From: an uncultured Lachnospiraceae bacterium
GTDB lineage: Bacteria > Bacillota_A > Clostridia > Lachnospirales > Lachnospiraceae
DNA length: 16,119 bases
Assembly: GCA_947175285.1 (NCBI GenBank)
Contig: CAMWMM010000047.1
Location: forward strand, 1 to 16,119
Direction of reading: 5' to 3'
Below are positions 7,717 through 14,892 of the stretch, piece by piece. Position 1 is the first letter of the stretch, and each line of letters starts with the position of its first letter. The notes beneath the pieces were generated by a model, which searched no databases, was not told the origin of the DNA, and saw only the letters and a list, made by a program, of their open reading frames with translations. The position numbers and the translations under genes were made by a program.

Positions 7717-8673
7717 TCAGATTCCCATAAGCGCTATCAGACAAAGCAGTGCCGTTATAATCGAAAAAACTGCTACAACTCTTGTCTCCGACCATCCGCA
7801 CAATTCAAAATGATGATGAATCGGCGCCATTTTGAAAATACGTTTTCCGCCTGATAGTTTAAAATAAGATACCTGTATTACAACAGATAACACCTCTATG
7901 ACATAAATAAACGCCACAATTGCCAGAAAGACCGGCATCTGTAACATATAGGCAGTCGCCGCTACAAAACCGCCAAGCGCAAGGGAACCCGTATCTCCCA
8001 TAAAGACGCTGGCCGGATATACATTGAACAATAGAAAGCCAAGCAGCGCCCCGACTACCGCACAAGTAACCGGTTCGATTCCGCTGTCAAGTCCGATTGC
8101 AACAACCGTGAAAAAAGTAGCAATCAAAACGGTAACGGAACTTGCCAGTCCGTCCAGTCCGTCCGTAAAATTTGCACCGTTTACCGTACCGATAACAATG
8201 AAGAACAGAATCGGTATGTTTAAAACGCCAAAATCCATATAAGTTCCCGGAATGAAAGGAATCTTCATCGCAAGGGAAACATCCGTATAATGCACAACAT
8301 AATAAGCAAATACGCCCGTTACCAGAATCTGCAGCGCCATCTTCTGCCATGCGCGCAGCCCCATAGAACGTTTTAGCACAACTTTAATATAATCATCCAG
8401 AAAACCAATCAATCCAAATCCCATGGTTACAAACAGAATCGGAATAATCCGCGGATAATCTTTTACATAAAGAATCGAAGTAAGGACTACGCTGACTAAA
8501 ATCAGAATACCTCCCATTGTCGGCGTACCATTTTTTTTAAGATGTTCTTTCGGTCCCTCATTTCTGACTGTCTGACCTACTTTCAACCGTCTCAAAAAAG
8601 GAATCACGACCGGTCCTAACAGAACGCTGATTGCAAACGATATAATCACTGACATCAAAATGGTAGTGTCCAT
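7717..8673 (-). CDS. mraY: Phospho-N-acetylmuramoyl-pentapeptide-transferase MraY
   Basis: MraY couples UDP-MurNAc-pentapeptide to undecaprenyl phosphate to make lipid I, the first membrane step of the pathway. The protein is 318 residues and polytopic (about ten membrane segments). Catalytic motifs of the PNPT superfamily are present: FLDDYIKV with the DD pair (93-94), NFTDGLDGLA (168-177), FMGDTGSLALGG with Asp227, and the HHH cluster in PIHHHFE (285-290). The ATG at 8673 is preceded by GGAGCAGGTGAG. In B. subtilis murE lies between spoVD and mraY; here the second PBP gene is followed directly by mraY after 32 bases. Confidence 0.98.
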   Translation of the reverse strand: MDTTILMSVIISFAISVLLGPVVIPFLRRLKVGQTVRNEGPKEHLKKNGTPTMGGILILVSVVLTSILYVKDYPRIIPILFVTMGFGLIGFLDDYIKVVLKRSMGLRAWQKMALQILVTGVFAYYVVHYTDVSLAMKIPFIPGTYMDFGVLNIPILFFIVIGTVNGANFTDGLDGLASSVTVLIATFFTVVAIGLDSGIEPVTCAVVGALLGFLLFNVYPASVFMGDTGSLALGGFVAATAYMLQMPVFLAIVAFIYVIEVLSVVIQVSYFKLSGGKRIFKMAPIHHHFELCGWSETRVVAVFSIITALLCLIALMGI

Positions 8674-8705
8674 CTTCTCACCTGCTCCTTTACTTAGTAC
8701 TTCTG

Positions 8706-10478
8706 TCAGATGTGGTTTTCACCGGAACCACTTCTGTTATTATAATCCATCTTATCCAAATAAGGAAGAATATTTTCAAAAAGCTGTCTGACAACCGGTG
8801 CGGCAATCTGCCCTCCATAATAAGTCCCCTGCGGGTTGTTAATGATACATACTGCAAGCACACTGGGATTATCCGCCGGTGCAAATCCCATAAAAGAGGC
8901 GATATACTTTCCGCTTCCTCTCGGCAGAGTCTGGCTGGTCGCAGTTTTACCCCCTATCCGGTACCCTTCGATATAAGCGTTTTTTCCGCCGCCGTTTTCA
9001 ACCACCTGTTCCAAAATATAACGCATCGTTGCCGAAGTCTCAGCGGACACGACATTGTCTTTTACCTGATACGCAAACGACTGACTTCCGCTGCCGTCCG
9101 TATTCGCCGTACGCACACCGAAATGCGGCGTTACACGCCTTCCGCCATTGACAATCGACGCCGCCGTTACCGCTAACTGAATCGGCGTAATCTGAAAGGA
9201 CTGCCCAAATGAGATGGTAGCAAGTTCCACCTGTCCGATATTCTCTTTTTTGTGCATAATGGTTCCTGCCTCCCCGGGCAGGTCAATTCCCGTTTTATTA
9301 AGCAGTCCGAACTGCTTAAAATACTTATAATAGTCATCCACGCCAAGCCTCAATCCTATCGTCACAAAAGCCGGATTACAGGAATTCATCGTTGCCTGCA
9401 CAAAATTTTCCGAACCGTGTCCCGCAATTTTATGACACCTGATACGTCTGTCCCCTACCATGACATAACCCGGACAGTTAAAAGTATCATTGACTGTGAC
9501 AACACCGGCTTCCAAAGCCGCCGACGCCGTTACGATCTTAAATGTAGAGCCCGGCTCGTAAGTATCGTTAATACAGCCGTTACGCCACATGGCATTCAAT
9601 AACTCCTGTTTTTTTTCTTCACTGATATCCGCTTCTTCCGCCTCCTGCGGCAGTGTATACGGACTGTTTAAATCAAACTCCGGCACATTCACCATTGCCA
9701 TAAGTTCGCCGTTTTGCGGATTCATTACAATCATGGAAACGCTGTCCGCCTGTTTCGTTTCCATCGTCTGCATGGCAAGCTGCGTGGCATAGCTTTGGAT
9801 ATTCATATCCAGACTGATATATAAATCCTGTCCGTTTACCGGTTCTATCCGCTCCTCGCCCGCTTCCGGCACTTCCACACCCTTAGCGTCCGTCACTGTT
9901 AAAATCGTTCCCGCTTCGCCCTGCAAATATTCCTCATAGATGACTTCCAGACCGATAATGCCCTGATTATCGCCGCCCGTAAATCCGAGAACTTTCGAGG
10001 CAAGGGAGCCGTACGGATAATATCTTTTGTAATCTTCATCCACCTTAACCCCCGCAAGTTCATAGCTGCGGATGGTATCGCCGACCGATTTATCAACATT
10101 GCTTTTTATTTTTTCGATGGATGAGTATTTCTCCACGCGCTTGCGTACATATTCCTCCGACAGTCCCAATTCCTTTGACAGTACCCCGATTACCTGCTCC
10201 GCGTCCTCTATCTGGTTATGTATAACAGATATCGTGCATACTGTCTTATTGTCGGCGAGAATTTCCCCGTTTGCATCAATAATTCTTCCTCTCGCCGCTT
10301 TGATGCTGCGTTCCCTCTCATGCAGTTCCTTTGCCTTCTGTGTATAATATTCCGATTGGAAAACCATTAAATAAACCAGTCTTCCGATTAGCAGCATAAA
10401 GATGACCAGACAAAGGAACATGACTGTAACAGTTTTATTCCTGTGGAATGTTCTATGTAAGTTCTCTTCTTTACTCAT
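8706..10478 (-). CDS. spoVD: Class B penicillin-binding protein, SpoVD-position transpeptidase
   Basis: This is a membrane-anchored class B PBP, a D,D-transpeptidase that crosslinks peptidoglycan alongside a SEDS polymerase. I prefer ATG 10478 (590 residues). A GTG in frame at 10496 lies within the GTGAGG that would serve as the ribosome binding site and has none of its own. A single membrane segment covers about 16-41, then comes the PBP dimerisation region (about 59-215, with RGRIIDANGEILADN), then the transpeptidase domain. Catalytic motifs are STFK with Ser311 and Lys314, SCN (366-368), and KTA (511-513) where the family normally has KTG. The C terminus is short and has no PASTA domain, unlike B. 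subtilis SpoVD. It is a tandem paralogue of the gene upstream. The assignment to spoVD rests on gene order only; it could equally be a vegetative division PBP. Confidence 0.9.
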   Translation of the reverse strand: MSKEENLHRTFHRNKTVTVMFLCLVIFMLLIGRLVYLMVFQSEYYTQKAKELHERERSIKAARGRIIDANGEILADNKTVCTISVIHNQIEDAEQVIGVLSKELGLSEEYVRKRVEKYSSIEKIKSNVDKSVGDTIRSYELAGVKVDEDYKRYYPYGSLASKVLGFTGGDNQGIIGLEVIYEEYLQGEAGTILTVTDAKGVEVPEAGEERIEPVNGQDLYISLDMNIQSYATQLAMQTMETKQADSVSMIVMNPQNGELMAMVNVPEFDLNSPYTLPQEAEEADISEEKKQELLNAMWRNGCINDTYEPGSTFKIVTASAALEAGVVTVNDTFNCPGYVMVGDRRIRCHKIAGHGSENFVQATMNSCNPAFVTIGLRLGVDDYYKYFKQFGLLNKTGIDLPGEAGTIMHKKENIGQVELATISFGQSFQITPIQLAVTAASIVNGGRRVTPHFGVRTANTDGSGSQSFAYQVKDNVVSAETSATMRYILEQVVENGGGKNAYIEGYRIGGKTATSQTLPRGSGKYIASFMGFAPADNPSVLAVCIINNPQGTYYGGQIAAPVVRQLFENILPYLDKMDYNNRSGSGENHI

Positions 10479-10490
10479 TCTGCAAGAAAA

Positions 10491-10535
10491 CCTCACAAAA
10501 AGGTATTAATATAATTTATTACCGTTTTTATGAGG
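10491..10535 (-). promoter_or_regulatory. Long hairpin covering the ribosome binding site of the second PBP
   Basis: On the minus strand CCTCATAAAAA (10535-10525) pairs with TTTTTGTGAGG (10501-10491), including one G-U pair. The stem goes on past a bulged C with GGTA / TACC and TAA / TTA, about 18 pairs in all. The GTGAGG at the foot of the 3' arm is the only ribosome binding site for the gene starting at 10478. A second CTCACA at 10552-10547 could pair with the same TGTGAG instead. Structure is seen in the sequence; a regulatory role is inferred. Confidence 0.5.
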
Positions 10536-10570
10536 TTATTCATAAGTGTGAGAGTTTCTTTCCACTCTTT

Positions 10571-12781
10571 TTATATACCGAAATCATCATCGTCACTTGG
10601 ATTATTATCTTCCGGAGGTTCTCCGACGCCGCTCACTTCTTCACCGTTCGGTCCGGTAATCATATTACCGCCATCAATGACAGCACCGGTCTCAGGGTCT
10701 ACCAGATTTCCGTTAGCAGGATCTTTCAAATATCCGCTCTCAGGATCAAGCGGAAAACTCTTCCAGACATCCACTTTCTCCTCCTGCGGCTTTTCTTCTC
10801 CGCCTTCACCCTCTGTTTCTTCACCTTCCGCCTCTTCTTCCGCCTCCTGCTGCATGGTAATCTGCATCTGTAATTCTTCGAGTTCCTCCCTTTCCTTATC
10901 GGACAGTTCTTCCGTCATAAAGATATTTAAGTACGGCAGCACTTCTGTCAAAATCTTGCGCACGATTCTTGTTGCATATTTTGCATCATCCTGACTCGGA
11001 ACATTGGGTCTGTCCACAACTACATAAATAGCAATCTCCGGGTTATCCGCAGGCGCATATCCCATGAAAGAGACCACATACTGATGATTACCACGGGGAA
11101 GCGTCTGTGCCGTTCCTGTTTTGCCGCCTATCATATATCCCGCCGGTCTTGCGGTACTACCGGTCCCATGCTCTCCCGTTACAACCTGATTACAGTATTT
11201 AATAATTGTTTCACTTGTAGACTGTGACACGGTCTGCTTTAAAATTCTGGGAGTGATATTCTCTATTGTTGCACCGTCCGATGATGTAATCTTACTGACA
11301 ACGTGAGGCTCATAATAGTAACCGCCGTTAATCAGTGAACAGAAACCCGTAATCATCTGAATCATGGAGACGTTAAATCCCTGCCCGAAAGAGCAGGTTG
11401 CCAACTCCGTCTGGCGCATATTGTTTTTATTATAAACAAGAGATGCCGTTCTTGACTCTCCCGCCAAATCAATATTCGTTTTTAAACCGAAACCGAATGC
11501 ATGCTGATAATCAATATAATTATTTTTTCCCATTGCAAAAGCTACGTTCATCAAAACAACGTTGCAGGAACGTTCGACACCTTCCGCCACGGAAAGATAT
11601 CCGTCGCCGTATGTATTGTGGCATTTGATTTCATAATCGCCGACTTCCAACTTTCCCTCACAGTTATAATGCTCATCTCCGGTAATTGCGCCACTCTCAA
11701 GCGCCGCCGCTACGGTAAAGGGTTTTGACACGGAACCCGGTTCATAAGTATCATTGATACAGAAATTCTTCCAGAGTGCGTCCAAATGCCTGTACATCGT
11801 TTCGTCATTCATATCTTTAATAAGTTCCTCTGTCAGATATTCCCCTGTTTTTTTGCCCTTTTCATCCAGTTCCGGCATTCCTATCAGATTCTTAATATTT
11901 CTTGTATCATTCAAGTCATAATTTGGATAGCTCGCCATCGCAAGCACATTGCCGGTGTTGACCTCCATAATGATACATCCTACGTTATTTGCACCATTTC
12001 CCGGTCTGTAGCTGTCTTTATAGTCTTCGTTAAATTCCAACAGATACTTTTCCACAATATTCTGAATATTGACATCTATCGTTGTCTGGATATTATAACC
12101 GTCCCTTGCCGGAATCGTTGTCCGCTCCAGATTGGAATCGTTATTCAGATATCCGTACTGGCGTCCGTTCACGCCGCACAAAACATCATTATAATATTCC
12201 TCCAGTCCATACTGCCCTGCGTTATCGCTTCTGGTAAAACCAATAACATCACAGGCAAGAGTACCGTTCGGATATTCTCTTTTATACTCATCTTCAAACC
12301 ATATTCCCTTAATATGGGAACCGTTTTCCTCATCATTCTGCAATGCCTTAAACTCTTCCACTTTTTCATACGGCAGGCGTTTTGCAAGGATATAATAAGC
12401 GGAATTAGGGTGCGTCGCAATATAAGTCCTTGTGTCACTGATATCTATGCCGAAAACACTGTGCAGCGCCGCCAGAGTGGGCTCTAAATTTTCTTCATTA
12501 TCCATAAGGACTTTCGTATCCAGAATGACATTATAGACCTTATTGCTGATTGCCAGAATCGTTCCGTTTGCATCCAGTATTTCCCCACGCTTAAAAGGTA
12601 TTGTCACAGAATCATACTCCTGCTGTGACAATACCTGTTTTTTATAATCCGTTCCCTTATCCCTGTTGATTAAAAATAAGCGGACGCTCAGCCCGATAAA
12701 TGCTATCAGTACAAATAAAAAGAGTACCAAAAGCTTCTTCTGCATCTTCGTTGTAAATCTGTTTACACGTCCCTTACTCAT
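10571..12781 (-). CDS. ftsI: Class B penicillin-binding protein, FtsI/PbpB-position septal transpeptidase
   Basis: This is the probable division transpeptidase (PBP2B/FtsI type), paired with FtsW at the septum. The protein is 736 residues. It has a basic cytoplasmic start, one membrane segment (about 16-38), and a dimerisation region starting at PFKRGEILDANGTILA (62-77). The transpeptidase domain contains SVSK (Ser350, Lys353), SCN (405-407) and KTGT (554-557), all canonical. After the domain ends near residue 620 there is an unusual tail of about 115 residues. It has a Glu-rich stretch (624-670), three octapeptide units of the form DPxxGxxx (679-702), and an aspartate run at the end (SDDDDFGI). 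No PASTA domain is present, although B. subtilis PbpB has PASTA domains. The ATG at 12781 follows TTTGGAGAACGTGT, 24 bases after the ftsL stop. Confidence 0.93.
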   Translation of the reverse strand: MSKGRVNRFTTKMQKKLLVLFLFVLIAFIGLSVRLFLINRDKGTDYKKQVLSQQEYDSVTIPFKRGEILDANGTILAISNKVYNVILDTKVLMDNEENLEPTLAALHSVFGIDISDTRTYIATHPNSAYYILAKRLPYEKVEEFKALQNDEENGSHIKGIWFEDEYKREYPNGTLACDVIGFTRSDNAGQYGLEEYYNDVLCGVNGRQYGYLNNDSNLERTTIPARDGYNIQTTIDVNIQNIVEKYLLEFNEDYKDSYRPGNGANNVGCIIMEVNTGNVLAMASYPNYDLNDTRNIKNLIGMPELDEKGKKTGEYLTEELIKDMNDETMYRHLDALWKNFCINDTYEPGSVSKPFTVAAALESGAITGDEHYNCEGKLEVGDYEIKCHNTYGDGYLSVAEGVERSCNVVLMNVAFAMGKNNYIDYQHAFGFGLKTNIDLAGESRTASLVYNKNNMRQTELATCSFGQGFNVSMIQMITGFCSLINGGYYYEPHVVSKITSSDGATIENITPRILKQTVSQSTSETIIKYCNQVVTGEHGTGSTARPAGYMIGGKTGTAQTLPRGNHQYVVSFMGYAPADNPEIAIYVVVDRPNVPSQDDAKYATRIVRKILTEVLPYLNIFMTEELSDKEREELEELQMQITMQQEAEEEAEGEETEGEGGEEKPQEEKVDVWKSFPLDPESGYLKDPANGNLVDPETGAVIDGGNMITGPNGEEVSGVGEPPEDNNPSDDDDFGI
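10676..10747 (-). repeat. Three tandem octapeptide units in the PBP tail
   Basis: Residues 679-702 of the first PBP read DPESGYLK, DPANGNLV and DPETGAVI, three 8-residue units sharing Asp-Pro at positions 1-2 and Gly at position 5. They are followed by a diverged unit beginning DGGNMITG. The repeat is inside the coding sequence, beyond the transpeptidase domain. Confidence 0.7.
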
Positions 12782-12805
12782 ACACGTTCTCCAAACAGCG
12801 TTTGC

Positions 12806-13246
12806 CTATTCCGGAATGGCAGCTATCTGTTTCACATAATCGTTGTTCTCACTCTCAAAGGTAACAATCTGCCCCTCTTTTGCATACTGCATACCCAACT
12901 CCTGAATGGCAATTCTTCTGACTTCTTCCAAATCAACTCTACTTGTTATTCTATTATATTCTTCATCATTTGCAAGTCTTAAATCATTTAACTGGGTTTC
13001 CAGTCTGGCAATATTCTTAATGCTGTTTGTAATATCTGACTGTAATTTAATATAGCCTACTAAAATACATCCTGTTGCAGCTAATGCAAGACTTAAAAAC
13101 AATACATATCCTGCGCTCATATGCTCTGCTTTTTCCCGATTTTTCCTTGCCGTATTACTTAATTTCTTTTTCGGGCTCTGCTCAATTTCCTTCGTAACAT
13201 CCAGTTTTCTGACTGCACTGCCCTGTATATATCTGCTGCTTGCCAT
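12806..13246 (-). CDS. ftsL: Cell division protein FtsL
   Basis: This is a small bitopic protein of the divisome that heterodimerises with DivIC/FtsB and activates the FtsW-PBP pair. Sequence families for FtsL diverge strongly, so the call rests on position and architecture. It is 146 residues, with a basic cytoplasmic region (1-42), one membrane segment (about 44-67), then a heptad-like helical stretch (about 70-112, IKLQSDITNSIKNIARLETQ onward). A conserved-looking end follows (IAIQELGMQYAKEGQIVTFE), typical of FtsL/DivIC proteins (LGM and IV). It lies between rsmH (28 bases upstream) and the ftsI-type PBP, its classical place. The ATG at 13246 is preceded by AGGAAAGT. Confidence 0.87.
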   Translation of the reverse strand: MASSRYIQGSAVRKLDVTKEIEQSPKKKLSNTARKNREKAEHMSAGYVLFLSLALAATGCILVGYIKLQSDITNSIKNIARLETQLNDLRLANDEEYNRITSRVDLEEVRRIAIQELGMQYAKEGQIVTFESENNDYVKQIAAIPE

Positions 13247-13274
13247 ACTTTCCTATTTCCTTCCTATTACTGCT

Positions 13275-14219
13275 CTATACGCCTTCTCTCCGCTCAAAAA
13301 CTCTGAGTTTTGCGCTTTTCGATCTTTTATTTTCGTTTATCTCCTGTTCCGACGGCAAAATCGGTTTTCTGGAAATCACTTTCCCCTGCGGTTTCCTGCC
13401 GCATGTACAGACCGGAAAATCCGGCGGACAAATACAGGGATTTTCATTCCTCTTAAATGCCGTTTTCACAATTCTGTCTTCCAGAGAATGAAAAGTTATG
13501 ATGCAAAGTCTTCCTCCGGGATTTAAAACCTGTATCATATCATCCAATGAATTTTTCAATACCTCTAATTCTTTATTGCACTCAATCCGAAGCGCCTGAA
13601 AAGTTCGTTTGGAGGGATGTCCTCCGCTTTGTCTCATTTTTGCCGGAATCGCGGCTTTAATGATTTCATTTAACTGTCCTGTCGTCTCTATCGGATTTTC
13701 TTTCCTTGCCAGTACAATGTGCTTTGCAATGTTTTTGGCAAACTGTTCCTCCCCGTAATCCTTGATTACACGGTAAAGTTCCATTTCCGGATAAGTATTG
13801 ACAATATCTTTGGCGCTTAGCGACTGTCTGACATCCATACGCATGTCCAAATCAGCATCCTGTTTATACGAAAATCCTCTTTCCGCATGGTCTAACTGAT
13901 AAGAAGATACGCCCAAATCCAGAACAATGCCGTCCGCTTTTTCCACGCCGATGTTCTGCAGTATATTCTTGATATTGCAGTAATTATCCCTGATGATAAC
14001 AACCTTACTGCCAAACTTCTCTAATCTCTCACCTGCCGCCCGAATAGCGTCTTCATCCTGGTCTATGCCGATGAGTTTTCCCTTTTCTCCTAACTTAGAG
14101 GCGACTTCATAGGAATGTCCGCCGCCTCCAAGCGTTCCGTCTATGTATATTCCGTCGGGCTTTACCCTGAGATTTTCTATTGTTTCCTCTAAAAGGACTG
14201 ATGTATGCTTAAATTCCAT
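13275..14219 (-). CDS. rsmH: 16S rRNA (cytosine(1402)-N(4))-methyltransferase RsmH (MraW)
   Basis: RsmH methylates N4 of C1402 in the decoding site of 16S rRNA using S-adenosylmethionine. The 314 residues are the usual length. Motifs seen are HTSVLLEE (5-12), the SAM-binding loop [10 protein letters not shown] (27-36), GIDQDEDAI (51-59), [11 protein letters not shown] (100-110), the helical insert around 130-200, and [10 protein letters not shown] (243-252). The C-terminal part contains a paired-cysteine segment [17 protein letters not shown] (261-277), common in Firmicute RsmH. The ATG at 14219 lies 18 bases after the mraZ stop, with an AAGGA further upstream than is usual (about 13 bases), so its translation may depend on coupling to mraZ. 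Confidence 0.98.
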   Translation of the reverse strand: MEFKHTSVLLEETIENLRVKPDGIYIDGTLGGGGHSYEVASKLGEKGKLIGIDQDEDAIRAAGERLEKFGSKVVIIRDNYCNIKNILQNIGVEKADGIVLDLGVSSYQLDHAERGFSYKQDADLDMRMDVRQSLSAKDIVNTYPEMELYRVIKDYGEEQFAKNIAKHIVLARKENPIETTGQLNEIIKAAIPAKMRQSGGHPSKRTFQALRIECNKELEVLKNSLDDMIQVLNPGGRLCIITFHSLEDRIVKTAFKRNENPCICPPDFPVCTCGRKPQGKVISRKPILPSEQEINENKRSKSAKLRVFERREGV

Positions 14220-14237
14220 CCTGTTTCCCGTATCCTT

Positions 14238-14669
14238 CTAAATACCAAGTCCAAGTTCCGCCATATGTTCCGCTATTTCATCCATATCGTCATAAGCCGC
14301 CATTCCCTCAAAGCGTTCCTTGCTCCATATTTCTATTCTGCTCGCCACGCCGATTAAAACAACGTCCTTATTTAACTGCGCAAATTCTCTCAGTACATTG
14401 GGAACCAGGATTCTTCCCTGTTTATCTACCTCTACTTCTGCTGCTCCCGCCAGAAAAAAACGTACAAACTTTCTGGCATCTTTATTAGTAAGCGGCAAGG
14501 ATTTCAGTTTTTCTTCAAATACAGTCCACTCTTCCCTGTCATATACAAACAGACAGCCATCCAATCCCTTTGTTACTACAAATACGTCTCCCAGGGTTTC
14601 CCGAAATTTCGAGGGAACAATGAGCCTGCCTTTTGCATCGATTGTGTGATTGTATTCTCCCATAAACAT
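14238..14669 (-). CDS. mraZ: Transcriptional regulator MraZ
   Basis: MraZ is an AbrB-like DNA-binding protein that forms ring-shaped oligomers and represses the dcw operon. Four possible starts follow each other in frame (TTG 14675, ATG 14672, ATG 14669, ATG 14663). I choose ATG 14669 because AGGTGA at 14681-14676 is 6 bases upstream and [15 protein letters not shown] is the usual family start; that gives 143 residues. Two SpoVT/AbrB-type half-domains are visible, each with its signature: [13 protein letters not shown] (11-23) and [13 protein letters not shown] (82-94). The promoter and five MraZ boxes lie directly upstream, pointing to autoregulation. Confidence 0.96.
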   Translation of the reverse strand: MFMGEYNHTIDAKGRLIVPSKFRETLGDVFVVTKGLDGCLFVYDREEWTVFEEKLKSLPLTNKDARKFVRFFLAGAAEVEVDKQGRILVPNVLREFAQLNKDVVLIGVASRIEIWSKERFEGMAAYDDMDEIAEHMAELGLGI

Positions 14670-14676
14670 CATCAAT

Positions 14677-14692
14677 CACCTGCCATCAAGTG
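14677..14692 (-). promoter_or_regulatory. Small hairpin over the mraZ ribosome binding site
   Basis: On the minus strand CACTTG (14692-14687) can pair with CAGGTG (14682-14677) around a 4-base loop ATGG, with one G-U pair. The 3' arm contains most of the AGGTGA ribosome binding site of mraZ. Six pairs is modest, so the effect could be slight or absent. Confidence 0.35.
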
Positions 14693-14739
14693 TCTGCCAC
14701 GGTCCGCGTCCAGCCGGTATTTTTATGGGAATCAAATCC

Positions 14740-14787
14740 ACCACTTTTTACCACTTAGTACCACTTTCCACCACTTATCTACCATTT
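14740..14787 (-). promoter_or_regulatory. MraZ operator: five boxes, mostly 10 bp apart
   Basis: AAGTGGT occurs four times on the minus strand (14776-14770, 14766-14760, 14756-14750, 14746-14740) at exact 10-bp intervals. A variant AAATGGT (14787-14781) lies 11 bp further upstream and overlaps the promoter -10. MraZ of other bacteria is known to bind short TGG-containing direct repeats with a 10-bp period upstream of its own gene. The position from the -10 through the start of transcription fits repression. Confidence 0.85.
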
Positions 14788-14812
14788 TATATTAAAATAA
14801 CGAATAATGCAA
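14784..14812 (-). promoter_or_regulatory. Sigma-A type promoter of the mraZ operon
   Basis: TTGCAT (14812-14807) and TAAAAT (14789-14784) are separated by 17 bp. The start would be near 14777, inside the MraZ boxes, leaving a leader of about 108 bases to ATG 14669. It is the only good promoter between the lgt terminator and mraZ, so it should drive the ten-gene operon down to ftsQ. Confidence 0.72.
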
Positions 14813-14840
14813 GCAAAATCAATGAGTTTTTGCAAATAAA

Positions 14841-14866
14841 AAATCGAGTGCTAACGCACTCGATTT
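14841..14866 (-). terminator. Intrinsic terminator of lgt
   Basis: A perfect 11-bp stem (AAATCGAGTGC / GCACTCGATTT) with a TTAG-type 4-base loop is followed on the minus strand by a run of six T (three within the stem end). It lies 26 bases after the lgt stop and separates lgt from the mraZ promoter. Confidence 0.9.
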
Positions 14867-14892
14867 AAAATAATGTCTTACGCATTTTCTTT

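Noticed and set aside
10479..10496. GTG start for the second PBP at 10496
   Set aside because: This GTG is part of the GTGAGG ribosome binding site of the ATG at 10478 and lacks one of its own. The 12-base spacing to 10478 is long, so some doubt remains.
11786..12487. 233-codon plus-strand open frame opposite the first PBP gene
   Set aside because: It lies wholly inside a well-supported gene on the other strand, with no recognisable motif and no promoter or ribosome binding site.
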